A DNA stretch of 34,077 nt from an uncultured Roseburia sp. (GCA_900756925.1 CAAELX010000039.1:1-34077); one strand, 5' to 3'; counted from the first letter of the stretch, positions 15,678 to 23,928 are shown. Made by a program: numbers and translations. The notes: generated by a model from the sequence alone, not told the origin.

Positions 15678-16775
15678 ATGAAAAAGAAACTGACAGGATA
15701 TCTTTTGGCAGGTCTGATGATGGCTTCTCTGACAGCCTGTGGAAACGGGCAGACGCAGGATACAGCGGAAAATAATACAACATTGGAGGATCAGACGAAA
15801 GAGAGTCCGGCAGACGGGGATTTGGATCAGATAGATACGATACTGGGAACGGTTACAGATACAACAGAGAATACTACAGAAGGGACAGAGAGTGTTACTT
15901 ACACAGACTTTGCATTTCTGTCGCATAACTATTTCTCTTTCAGCAGCGGGGCAGGTGGCTGGTCTACCGATTTTGAAATCGAACAGGACGGCTCTTTTTC
16001 AGGAACCTACCATGACTCCGAATTTGGATCGGCAGGAGATGACTATCCGGGCGGGACAATGTATCTGTGCAGTTTCTCCGGAAAGTTTACAAATCTGAGA
16101 AAGATCAATAAGTACACATATGAGATGGATATGGAAGACCTCACTTATGAGAATACGCCGGGTGAGGAAGAGATTGCGGATAATATGAAGTATATCTACG
16201 ATGAAGCCTACGGTCTGGCGGGCTGCGACACGTTTAAGGTTTATCTGCCGGGCACACCGGTGAGGGATCTGACCGATGAGGAATATCAGTGGGTAAGATG
16301 GGCGAACGAAGGCGACGGGGAAGATGCCGAAACGCTTGCCATACAGGTGATCGTCAACGAAAAGGAAGAGTTTGCAATGTACTCATATATGGCATATCCG
16401 CAGGACGAAAGCTTTTATGAGAGGGCAGAGGACTATCTGGACACCTACGGACAGACGTATGAGACTCTGAAAAAGGAACTGGAAGAGAACTCCATGTCGC
16501 AGGGCGAGATGAACGAGACCGTGCATGACATCTATCTGAACAACGATGAATGCCTGAACTATATCTGGGATCTGATCAGACAGAAGACGGATGGAACCAG
16601 GTTCCAGGAGATTTTAAGCGAGCAGAGACAGTGGATCGCCGATAAGGAGGAAGCCGGACAGAAAATCGGTGAAGAATATAATGGAAGCATGTCTTCCATG
16701 CAGAGCGACTTAAAGATGGCAGAGCTGACGATGGAGCGCTGTAAGGAACTGGCAGAATACCTGAAGGACGAATAA
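15678..16775 (+). CDS. Lipoprotein with C-terminal LprI-like domain
   Basis: A 365-aa secreted lipoprotein. The signal peptide runs to LTAC (Cys21), followed by a Thr/Glu/Asp-rich tether to about residue 75. The central part (about 75-215) is a beta-rich region with no family I recognise. The C-terminal 90 residues (SQGEMNETVHDIY; EQRQWIADKEEAG; ELTMERCKELAEYL) match the LprI/DUF1311 pattern, although the two usual disulphide cysteines are absent. LprI in mycobacteria inhibits lysozyme; whether this one does is unknown. ATG 15678 is chosen over the longer frame because AGGAGG lies at 15663-15668 and it begins the signal peptide. It stands between two metabolic loci. Confidence 0.75.
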   Translation: MKKKLTGYLLAGLMMASLTACGNGQTQDTAENNTTLEDQTKESPADGDLDQIDTILGTVTDTTENTTEGTESVTYTDFAFLSHNYFSFSSGAGGWSTDFEIEQDGSFSGTYHDSEFGSAGDDYPGGTMYLCSFSGKFTNLRKINKYTYEMDMEDLTYENTPGEEEIADNMKYIYDEAYGLAGCDTFKVYLPGTPVRDLTDEEYQWVRWANEGDGEDAETLAIQVIVNEKEEFAMYSYMAYPQDESFYERAEDYLDTYGQTYETLKKELEENSMSQGEMNETVHDIYLNNDECLNYIWDLIRQKTDGTRFQEILSEQRQWIADKEEAGQKIGEEYNGSMSSMQSDLKMAELTMERCKELAEYLKDE

Positions 16776-16877
16776 TGCTGTCAGCTATGCCGGAAGTGGA
16801 TCTGCTAAAAAAAGGAAGGAATATCGAGAAATACGGTATATGTAAGGAATACAGAGAGGTAGCTGATACACGAATTT

Positions 16878-18083
16878 ATGGTTTCCAGAAAAGAGATATT
16901 AAAGCGCCTGTGGGCGCAGATTAATGTAAACGGACATATTATCGGAACCGTAGCAGGCTCCGGGATGACAGCTAAATATGAAGTGATGGGCGGGGCGGAT
17001 TTGCTGCTGGCGCTCAGTGCAGGACGGTTTCGTATCATGGGAAGAAGCTCCTTCACCAGCTATCTGTGCTATGGAGAGAGCAATGAGATTGTTATGAATA
17101 TGGGATGTAATGAGCTGCTTCCAATCATTCAGGATACGCCGGTATTATTTGGACTTTTTGCCAATGATCCGATGATCCACTTATATGATTACATACAGGA
17201 GATCCGTGCCAGTGGATTCTCCGGAGTTGTGAATTATCCAACGATGGGATTGATTGACGGACAGTTTGGTGAGGCACTGCAGGAAGAGGGAAATACTTAC
17301 GAGCGTGAGGTAGAAGCCATCCGGCTGGCACATTATTTTGACCTGTTTACGGTGGCGTTTGTTGTGAATGGTGAGCAGGCGAGACAGATGACAGAAGCGG
17401 GAGCGGATATCATCTGTGCGCATCTGGGGTTGACGAAAGGCGGATTTTTAGGGGCAAAAAAATATATTTCCATCAATGATGCAAGAAAAATATCCGATGA
17501 AATCTTTGATGCCTGTGACAGTGTGCGGGATGATGTGATTAAGATGATCTACGCAGGACCGGCGAATACACCGCTCGATATGCAATATATGTATCAGAAT
17601 ACAAAGTGTCAGGGATATATAGGTGGTTCGACCTTTGACAGGATTCCGACCGAGCGGGCAATTTTGAATACAACAAGGGCTTTTAAAAGTTATGGGGATT
17701 TTGATGCCAACAATCCGATGATGCGGATGTTGGACGGAAACTGGAATTCCGGCGAATACGTGGAGTTTGTGAAGAAATATGTGGAAGAGCATTACATGAA
17801 TGAGATCCAGCTGAGGGATCTTGCAGCAGTTGCGCATGTTTCAGGCTCCTATTTGAGTGTGAAGTTCAAAAAAGAGGTAGGGTGCAGTTTTACGGAGTAT
17901 CTGGTACGGTTCCGCATCAATAAAGCGAAGGAACTGTTTGAACACAGATTTACATCCTGCAAAGAGGTTGCATCTATGGTCGGGTATGCAGACTATACTC
18001 AGTTTTCAAAGATTTTTAAAAAGTATACGGGAAAATCCCCAACAGAATATGTGAGGCAATATAAAGGGCAGATTGACAAGTGA
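16878..18083 (+). CDS. AraC-type regulator with a PEP-hydrolase-like TIM-barrel sensor domain
   Basis: A two-part protein of 401 aa. Residues 1-275 align throughout with the enzyme-like TIM barrel encoded at 19638. Shared blocks are GGAD, SAGRFRI/SGRFRM, YG(E/D)xNx[22 protein letters not shown] and MTEAGADIICAHLGLT. Residues about 295-395 carry two AraC helix-turn-helix units (IQLRDLAAVAHVSGSYLSV; EVASMVGYADYTQFSKIFKK). The enzyme's ICHGGP becomes IYAGPA here (His226 to Tyr225), suggesting ligand binding without catalysis. The start ATG 16878 has only a distant AGAGAGG. The gene ends in its own terminator and stands directly before the four-gene operon that it probably activates. That link is inferred from paralogy, position and the repeats at 18199-18274. 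Confidence 0.88.
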   Translation: MVSRKEILKRLWAQINVNGHIIGTVAGSGMTAKYEVMGGADLLLALSAGRFRIMGRSSFTSYLCYGESNEIVMNMGCNELLPIIQDTPVLFGLFANDPMIHLYDYIQEIRASGFSGVVNYPTMGLIDGQFGEALQEEGNTYEREVEAIRLAHYFDLFTVAFVVNGEQARQMTEAGADIICAHLGLTKGGFLGAKKYISINDARKISDEIFDACDSVRDDVIKMIYAGPANTPLDMQYMYQNTKCQGYIGGSTFDRIPTERAILNTTRAFKSYGDFDANNPMMRMLDGNWNSGEYVEFVKKYVEEHYMNEIQLRDLAAVAHVSGSYLSVKFKKEVGCSFTEYLVRFRINKAKELFEHRFTSCKEVASMVGYADYTQFSKIFKKYTGKSPTEYVRQYKGQIDK

Positions 18084-18093
18084 ATCAGAGTGG

Positions 18094-18123
18094 TAAGCAG
18101 AGGTGAAAACCTCTGCTTATTTT
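18094..18123 (+). terminator. Intrinsic terminator of the regulator gene
   Basis: TAAGCAGAGGT (18094-18104) pairs perfectly with ACCTCTGCTTA (18109-18119) over a GAAA tetraloop, followed by TTTT. It makes the regulator a separate transcription unit. Confidence 0.92.
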
Positions 18124-18198
18124 CATATGGGGGTAAAAATACTACATATATAAAAAAGAAAAGAAATGCAGGAAACCTTGTTATAAAAATAACAATAT

Positions 18199-18274
18199 AA
18201 TATAACAACATGTTTACTTAATATAATAGCCTCTTAAAAAGAATATAACAACAAGAAACACAAATATAACAACA
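18199..18274 (+). promoter_or_regulatory. Three identical 12-bp direct repeats, probable activator sites
   Basis: AATATAACAACA occurs exactly at 18199-18210, 18242-18253 and 18263-18274. Start-to-start distances are 43 and 21 bp, close to four and two helical turns, so all three face the same side of the DNA. The proximal pair with 21-bp spacing ends right at the -35 position of a promoter with TATAAT at 18297-18302. This is the arrangement used by AraC-type activators. A looser copy starts near 18186. The region is strongly AT-rich, so part of the similarity could be compositional. Confidence 0.65.
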
Positions 18275-18302
18275 TTTAAAGAAAGAAAAGAAGGTGTATA
18301 AT
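18274..18302 (+). promoter_or_regulatory. Probable activator-dependent promoter of the Tm-1-like operon
   Basis: A perfect -10 TATAAT (18297-18302) lies 17 bp after a poor -35 (ATTTAA, 18274-18279) that abuts the last direct repeat. Another possible promoter, TTGTTA (18178-18183) with a 17-bp spacer and TATAAC (18201-18206), lies upstream and overlaps the first repeat. The regulator could repress one and activate the other. Confidence 0.5.
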
Positions 18303-18356
18303 TAGAAGCATCAGGAGGACATACAAAGGAGAAGGAAAGTAGGGAGGCGATGCAAT

Positions 18357-19577
18357 GTGAATACTGTAGCACTTGCAGGAACGTTTGACACAAAGGGAAA
18401 AGAATTTCTCTATGTGAAAAAGCTGTTAGAAGCATTGGGGATGCGGACGCTGACGATTCATACGGGGGTATTTGAATCAGAGTTCGAACCTGACGTGACA
18501 AATGAAAGTGTTGCAAAGGCAGCAGGATACGATTTAAGAGCGATTGTCGAGAAAAGGGACCGGTCACTTGCAACAAAAGTGCTGGCAGACGGGATGGAAA
18601 AACTGATTCCGGAATTATACAGGGAAGGCAAATTTGATGGAATCCTGTCATTTGGAGGATCCGGAGGAACCGCACTGGTGACGGCAGCAATGAGAGCGTT
18701 ACCGCTTGGGGTGCCAAAGATTATGGTATCGACGATGGCTTCTGGAAATGTCTCCGCTTATGTAGGAACCAGTGACCTTATTATGATGCCGTCTATCGTG
18801 GATATTGCAGGAATCAATAAGATATCAGAGATGGTATTTACCAATGCAGCAATGGCAATGTATGGCATGCTTCATGGGAAGGAGATGCTGCCGGCAGAAG
18901 AAGAAGCGGAAAAACCGCTTGTTGCAGCGACTATGTTTGGTGTGACAACACCGTGTGTGACACGGGCAAAAGATAAGCTGGAAAAGAACGGTTATGAGGT
19001 TGTAGTGTTTCATGCAACTGGAACCGGTGGTAAGACTATGGAGAAGCTGATCAGAAATGGTTTTTTCAAAGGTGTTTTAGATCTTACTACAACAGAGTGG
19101 TGCGATGAGATCGTCGGAGGAATCCTGGCAGCGGGAGAACACCGGTCAGAGGCGGCAGCCGATTGTGGAATCCCACAGGTAGTGTCAACCGGTGCGATGG
19201 ATATGGTAAATTTCGGACCGCCGGATACGATTCCGGAGAAGTTTCGGGGAAGAAACTTTTACAGACACAATCCGGATGTGACACTTATGAGAACGAATGC
19301 CGAGGAGAACAAAGAGCTTGGAAACAGACTGGCAGAAAAGCTGAACCGGGCATCCGGAAAAACTGTGCTCTGTATCCCGTTAAAAGGTGTGTCAGAAATT
19401 GATGCGGAAGGAAAAGCTTTTTACGGACCATGCGAAGATCAAATTTTATTTAAAACACTCGAAGAGAAGGTGGACAGCAGTGTCGTTGAAATAAAGAAGC
19501 TGAATTATAACATCAACGACCCGCAGTTTGCAGATTATGCAGTAGACCGTCTGATGGAAATGATGCAGACAAGTTAA
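18357..19577 (+). CDS. Tm-1-like ATP-binding domain protein (UPF0261)
   Basis: A 406-aa protein, the normal length of the UPF0261 family. The N-terminal VALAGTFDTKGKEF is the family hallmark. LSFGGSGGTALVTAAMRALPLG (positions about 101-122, glycine-rich) and MVSTMASGNVSAYVG follow, with FHATGTGGKTMEKL near 220 and QVVSTGAMDMVNFGPP near 275. In plants the tobamovirus-resistance protein Tm-1 is this domain fused to a PEP-hydrolase-like TIM barrel; here the TIM barrel is the next gene, in the same order. The bacterial reaction is not known. Start GTG 18357 follows GGGAGG at 18342-18347; the nearby ATG is out of frame and hits a stop at once. First gene of the operon. Confidence 0.93.
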   Translation: MNTVALAGTFDTKGKEFLYVKKLLEALGMRTLTIHTGVFESEFEPDVTNESVAKAAGYDLRAIVEKRDRSLATKVLADGMEKLIPELYREGKFDGILSFGGSGGTALVTAAMRALPLGVPKIMVSTMASGNVSAYVGTSDLIMMPSIVDIAGINKISEMVFTNAAMAMYGMLHGKEMLPAEEEAEKPLVAATMFGVTTPCVTRAKDKLEKNGYEVVVFHATGTGGKTMEKLIRNGFFKGVLDLTTTEWCDEIVGGILAAGEHRSEAAADCGIPQVVSTGAMDMVNFGPPDTIPEKFRGRNFYRHNPDVTLMRTNAEENKELGNRLAEKLNRASGKTVLCIPLKGVSEIDAEGKAFYGPCEDQILFKTLEEKVDSSVVEIKKLNYNINDPQFADYAVDRLMEMMQTS

Positions 19578-19583
19578 TACTGA

Positions 19584-19606
19584 CAATAAGAGAAAAACTT
19601 ATTGTA
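19584..19606 (+). other. Small hairpin between the Tm-1-like and TIM-barrel genes
   Basis: ACAATAAG (19584-19591) pairs with CTTATTGT (19599-19606). No T-run follows, so it is more likely an RNA-processing or stability element in the operon than a terminator. Confidence 0.45.
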
Positions 19607-19637
19607 CAAATTAAATAATTCTTAGGAGGAAAATGAG

Positions 19638-20468
19638 ATGAACAGAATGACAAGAAGTGAGATTTTGGAGAAATTCCGTAGCGAGATCAATGGTGGAAAG
19701 ATTTTAGTTGGTGTTGGAGCAGGAACCGGTATCACCGCAAAGTGCAGTGAAAAAGGCGGTGCAGACATGCTGATTATTTACAATTCCGGAAGATTCAGAA
19801 TGGCAGGAAGAGGCTCTTTGTCAGGACTTCTCGCATATGGCGATGCAAATAAAATCGTACAGGAGATGGGACAGGAAGTACTTCCGGTTGTAAAGAATAC
19901 ACCGGTATTAGCAGGTGTATGTGGTACAGATCCATTCCGTATCATGGATATCTTCTTAAAACAGTTAAAGGATCAGGGATTCAATGGCGTTCAGAACTTC
20001 CCAACAGTCGGACTGATTGACGGAACTTTCAGAGCCAACCTGGAAGAGACAGGAATGGGATATGGATTAGAGGTTGAGATGATCCGCCAGGCACATGAAT
20101 TAGACATGCTTACCTGTCCATATGTATTTGACCCAGAGCAGGCAAAGGCAATGGCAGAAGCTGGTGCTGATATTTTAGTAGCTCATATGGGATTAACGAC
20201 AAAGGGAAGCATTGGTGCAGAGACAGCATTAACATTAGATGATTGCTGTGACAAGATCCGTGCGATTATCGAAGCTGGAAGATCTGTAAGACCAGACATC
20301 TTAGTCATCTGCCATGGTGGTCCAATTGCGGAACCGGAGGATGCAGCTTATGTGATCCACAATGTACCTGAAATCGACGGATTCTTTGGAGCATCTTCCA
20401 TTGAGCGTCTTGCATCTGAAAAAGGAATGACAGCCCAGACAGAAGCATTTAAAGGCATTCAGAAATAA
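19638..20468 (+). CDS. PEP-hydrolase-family TIM-barrel protein
   Basis: A single-domain TIM barrel of 276 aa (Pfam phosphoenolpyruvate hydrolase-like family). Key blocks are [20 protein letters not shown] near residues 25-45, [22 protein letters not shown] near 120, [15 protein letters not shown] near 175, [13 protein letters not shown] with His226, and [10 protein letters not shown] close to the end. This domain is the C-terminal half of plant Tm-1 and is usually encoded beside UPF0261 in bacteria. The name reflects fold relatedness to PEP-converting enzymes and the true reaction is unproven. AGGAGG stands 8 nt before ATG 19638. Its paralogue forms the sensor half of the regulator at 16878, which has lost the His. 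Confidence 0.92.
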   Translation: MNRMTRSEILEKFRSEINGGKILVGVGAGTGITAKCSEKGGADMLIIYNSGRFRMAGRGSLSGLLAYGDANKIVQEMGQEVLPVVKNTPVLAGVCGTDPFRIMDIFLKQLKDQGFNGVQNFPTVGLIDGTFRANLEETGMGYGLEVEMIRQAHELDMLTCPYVFDPEQAKAMAEAGADILVAHMGLTTKGSIGAETALTLDDCCDKIRAIIEAGRSVRPDILVICHGGPIAEPEDAAYVIHNVPEIDGFFGASSIERLASEKGMTAQTEAFKGIQK

Positions 20469-20476
20469 AAAAAAGA

Positions 20477-20519
20477 GGTACGCCTGCATTCCCGGAAAGT
20501 GGAATGCAGGGACAGTACC
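20477..20519. other. Strong hairpin between the TIM-barrel and permease genes
   Basis: CCTGCATTCC (20483-20492) pairs with GGAATGCAGG (20501-20510), and outer GGTAC/GTACC arms (20477-20481 with 20515-20519) extend it. The A-rich tract lies on the 5' side, so it is not a plus-strand terminator. It may set differential stability of the two halves of the operon mRNA. Confidence 0.5.
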
Positions 20520-20549
20520 GATCATGGATAGACAACGAGGAGGAAGTTT

Positions 20550-21956
20550 ATGGAGGCACAGAAAGCAGTAGAAAAAAAGAATGACAAAATCCAGTTGATT
20601 ATAAAATGGGGGATTGCAATCGGAGTCCCTGCTTTGTTGTATTTCTTGATTCCGGATACGGATGGAATCTCCCTGGAAATGCGTAAGTTCTTTGTTTGCA
20701 CAGCATGGGCGATTTTGACATGGGCAATGAATCTGCTCCCGGTATATATATCAGGATTATTGTTGACAGTGGGAGCTATTTTGTGGGGAGTTGCCCCTGC
20801 AAATGTTGTTTTGGGACCATGGACAGGATCCATTGTATGGTTGTCGTTAGGCGGTCTTACACTGTCTGTAATTTTTGAAAAAAGTGGTCTGATGGAGCGT
20901 ATCGCATATTTTTTCATTGTAAAATCAGGAGGATCCTATAAAGGAATCGTAACAGGTCTGGTACTTTCAGGAGCAATTGTAGGACTTCTTGTTCCGAATA
21001 TGACAGGTCGTGTGGCATTATACTGTGCACTTTGCTATGGAATTTATAATGCACTGAAAATACCGAAAAACAGCAGCGCGGGAGCAGGCATTATGTTTGC
21101 AGGATTTGTTGCGGCAATTGCTCCGTCATGGATGTATTTATCTGCAAGTGAAAATTTACAGCTTGTAAATTCTTATTTAAAAGATACAGGAGAGTCTGTT
21201 ACATGGATGAAATATTTTGTCAGTAACTTCCCTGTAATGTTAATCTGGCTGATCGTTCTTCTTGTCATGGTACGTGTTCTTTTTAAGCAGGATGCGCCAA
21301 TTGATGGAAAAGAATATTTTGAGAAGAAACAGAAAGAACTTGGACCGATGACTGCAAAAGAGATTAAGTTCTTAATCATTCTCCTTGCATTAGTTATTGC
21401 CATTGTTTTTGTAAACGTAGATGCTGGCTGGTTATTTACATTAGCTGTGATAGTCTGCTTTATTCCTGGAATTGATGTTGCGGATGTAAAAGATTTACAG
21501 AAAGTAAACTTTCCGATGGTGTTCTTTGTTGCAGCAACGATGTCAATCGGAAGTATGTCGAATGCAGTTGGTGTGGCAGGTCTTGTAAGTGAATTATTAA
21601 TGCCGGTGCTTCAGAATGTAGGAAACTTTGGTCTGGTTGTTTTCTCATGGCTGACCGGTGTGTTAGTCGATATGTTAATGACGCCTCTGGCAGGAATGGC
21701 AGCATTCTCACCGTTATTCATTGAAATCGCACAGAAACTTGGATTAAGCGCCACAGGTGTCACATTCAGCTTTGTATGGGGCGTTGAACAGCTATTCTTC
21801 CCATATGAGTGGGCATTATTCCTGATTCTGTTCAGTTATGACGTATTTGATACGAAAAAGGCAATCAAATTCTGTACAGTGCGTACAATTTTAAGCCTTA
21901 TCTTTTTAGTAGTACTGATTTATCCATATTGGATGTTAACAGGATTCCTGAAGTAA
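20550..21956 (+). CDS. SLC13/DASS-family anion permease
   Basis: A membrane transporter of 468 aa with about eleven to twelve hydrophobic helices. It belongs to the divalent anion/sodium symporter family: LPVYISGLLLTVGAILWGVAP, then GPWTGSIVWLSLGGLTLSVI at about 90-110, VPNMTGRVALYCALCYGIYNAL near 150, and the second repeat with VFFVAATMSIGSMSNAVGVAG. The family's substrate-binding Ser-Asn-Thr loops are modified (Asn-Met-Thr in the first repeat), so dicarboxylate or sulfate should not be assumed. GAGGAGG precedes ATG 20550. It is encoded between the TIM barrel and the sulfotransferase, and most likely imports the anionic substrate of the pathway. Confidence 0.88.
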   Translation: MEAQKAVEKKNDKIQLIIKWGIAIGVPALLYFLIPDTDGISLEMRKFFVCTAWAILTWAMNLLPVYISGLLLTVGAILWGVAPANVVLGPWTGSIVWLSLGGLTLSVIFEKSGLMERIAYFFIVKSGGSYKGIVTGLVLSGAIVGLLVPNMTGRVALYCALCYGIYNALKIPKNSSAGAGIMFAGFVAAIAPSWMYLSASENLQLVNSYLKDTGESVTWMKYFVSNFPVMLIWLIVLLVMVRVLFKQDAPIDGKEYFEKKQKELGPMTAKEIKFLIILLALVIAIVFVNVDAGWLFTLAVIVCFIPGIDVADVKDLQKVNFPMVFFVAATMSIGSMSNAVGVAGLVSELLMPVLQNVGNFGLVVFSWLTGVLVDMLMTPLAGMAAFSPLFIEIAQKLGLSATGVTFSFVWGVEQLFFPYEWALFLILFSYDVFDTKKAIKFCTVRTILSLIFLVVLIYPYWMLTGFLK

Positions 21957-21986
21957 AAAGTATTCATACAGGTAAAGGAGAAGAGT

Positions 21987-23861
21987 ATGGTTCGTCATGA
22001 AATAAAAAAGAGTCTGATTACCCGTCAGGCAGAAAATGAAAAATTATTTTTAAATCAGTTCCGGGAGGGAAATTACACAGCGAAGAATCCGCTGGTAGTG
22101 TTAAATCCATATGAGATTTCACCATTGACAGCAATGATTCTTTTTAAGACATCTGTAAAACAGGAAGTGACAGTTGTTGTGAAAGGCAAGACACCGGAAG
22201 GGGATGTAAGGCATACGTTCCCGCGGGCAACAGAGCACATCCTGCCAATTTATGGATTGTATGCAGATTATGAAAATACGGTAGAACTTATCTTATCAGG
22301 CGGAGAACGTGAAACTGTCAAAATTCAGACGGCACCGCTTCGTGACAGTGTGCCGGCACCGACGTATTGCCAGAAGAATGCGGAGCATATGGGCGATAAC
22401 TGGGTATTCCTTACTGAGACCTCCAAGGCGGATGCACTTGCCTGTGATTCACAGGGAGAAGTGCGGTGGTATCTGACCATCAATGTCTGCTTTGATATGA
22501 AACGTCTCGCCAATGGACATCTTTTAGTTGGAACAGACCGCCTCATTAAGCTGCCATATTATGTAAGCGGTGTTTATGAAATGGGTGTTCATGGAAAAAT
22601 TTATCGGGAATACAGACTCCCAGGTGGTTACCATCATGATACGTTTGAATTGAAAAATGGTAATATTTTAATGCTCACCCAGATCCCAGGAAGAGATACG
22701 GTGGAAGATACATTGGTTCTGGTAGACCGGGAAACAGGAGATATTTTAAAGACATGGGATTATAAGAAAATTTTACCGTATGACTGTGCCAGCACTTATT
22801 CCGGATCCGCTTCCGCACATGACTGGTTCCACAATAACGCCGTATGGTATGATGAAAAAACAGATTCCATTACTTTATCAGGACGTCATCAGGATGCCGT
22901 TATCAATATTGATTTCGAGACTGGAGAGCTGAACTGGATTATCGGAGATCCGGAAGGGTGGCCACAGGAATATGTAGACAAATATTTCTTCAAACCGGAA
23001 GGGGAACCATTTGAATGGTCTTATGAGCAGCATGGAGTAGTCGTTTGCCCGGATGGAAGCGTTATGATGTTTGACAACGGTCACTATCGTTCCAAAGTCA
23101 AAGAAAATTACATGAAAGCAAAGGACAGCTACTCAAGAGGTGTCAGATACCAGATTGATACAGAGAAGAGAACGATCCGCCAGATGTGGCAGTACGGGAA
23201 GGAGAGGGGAGCTGATTTCTTTTCACCATATATTTGTAATGTGGAATATTATGATGAGGGACGTTATATGGTTCACTCCGGAGGTATTGCCTACAAGAAT
23301 AACGAGCCGTTAGAAGGTCTTGGAAGTATGGATGGAACAGGTCCGGATTGCAGGCTGAATACAATTACCTGTGAGATTGTGGATGATAAAGTAGTTTATG
23401 AGCTTCATGTACCTTCCAATGTATTCCGGGCAGAGAAGCTTCCACCTTATTATGCAGGTGAAGTGATGGAAGAGGGACCGGGAAAAATGGTTGGCTCTAT
23501 GTGCCCGACAGAAGAATTTGAGACAGAAATTCCGGCTGAAAATGCTAATGCAGAACTTCCGGATCATTATGAGGCACTTATAGAAGAAGAGGAAGACCGT
23601 ATCCGCTTCAACGCAACCTTTGAAAAAGGTGAAGTGGCAATGCTCATTCTGGAAGAAGAATCTGGTATACGTCACAGATATTACATTAACACATCTGCAG
23701 CAAAGAGCTACGAGGCAATGTGTGTTGGAACATTTATCAAGAATGATCCGAGAAATGTGGATGTCTATGTCAATAAAGCAGGATTAAGTGGAAAACTGAA
23801 GGTAAAAGTAATTCTTGAGGATAAGATTTACGATACCGGTGTTGTGGTCGCAATGGATTAA
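21987..23861 (+). CDS. assT: Aryl-sulfate sulfotransferase (ASST), cytoplasmic type
   Basis: Moves a sulfo group from one phenolic sulfate ester to another phenol without PAPS. The 624-aa chain has an N-terminal beta domain (about 30-120) and a six-bladed propeller. By comparison with E. coli AssT, catalytic residues His252, His356, Arg374 and the transiently sulfated His436 correspond to His217 (YHHDTFELKNGN), His282 (DWFHNNAVWY), Arg300 (LSGRHQDAV) and His349 (EQHGVVV). The 18-residue step from the second His to the Arg is identical in both. Unlike E. coli AssT there is no signal peptide, and no DsbL/DsbI pair lies nearby. AAAGGAGAAG precedes ATG 21987. Last gene of the operon, followed by a terminator. 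Confidence 0.93.
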   Translation: MVRHEIKKSLITRQAENEKLFLNQFREGNYTAKNPLVVLNPYEISPLTAMILFKTSVKQEVTVVVKGKTPEGDVRHTFPRATEHILPIYGLYADYENTVELILSGGERETVKIQTAPLRDSVPAPTYCQKNAEHMGDNWVFLTETSKADALACDSQGEVRWYLTINVCFDMKRLANGHLLVGTDRLIKLPYYVSGVYEMGVHGKIYREYRLPGGYHHDTFELKNGNILMLTQIPGRDTVEDTLVLVDRETGDILKTWDYKKILPYDCASTYSGSASAHDWFHNNAVWYDEKTDSITLSGRHQDAVINIDFETGELNWIIGDPEGWPQEYVDKYFFKPEGEPFEWSYEQHGVVVCPDGSVMMFDNGHYRSKVKENYMKAKDSYSRGVRYQIDTEKRTIRQMWQYGKERGADFFSPYICNVEYYDEGRYMVHSGGIAYKNNEPLEGLGSMDGTGPDCRLNTITCEIVDDKVVYELHVPSNVFRAEKLPPYYAGEVMEEGPGKMVGSMCPTEEFETEIPAENANAELPDHYEALIEEEEDRIRFNATFEKGEVAMLILEEESGIRHRYYINTSAAKSYEAMCVGTFIKNDPRNVDVYVNKAGLSGKLKVKVILEDKIYDTGVVVAMD

Positions 23862-23874
23862 GACATATATTTGT

Positions 23875-23912
23875 AAAGCGGGATAAGGAATGACAATTCC
23901 TTTCCCGCTTTT
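23875..23912. terminator. Intrinsic terminator between the sulfotransferase and trmB
   Basis: AAAGCGGGA (23875-23883) pairs with TCCCGCTTT (23903-23911), with an inner AAGGAAT/ATTCCTT stem. It serves the plus-strand operon and, because A and T tracts flank both sides, may also serve the convergent trmB. Confidence 0.85.
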
Positions 23913-23928
23913 CCCCTTTTCTGCTTCC

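Noticed and set aside
18199..18274. The three 12-bp repeats as a CRISPR array
   Set aside because: The units are too short, unevenly spaced, AT-rich and promoter-proximal; no cas gene is present.
20477..20519. Hairpin between the TIM-barrel and permease genes as an operon-ending terminator
   Set aside because: There is no T-run on the plus strand; the A-rich tract is on the wrong side and the next gene follows within 31 nt with a good ribosome site.
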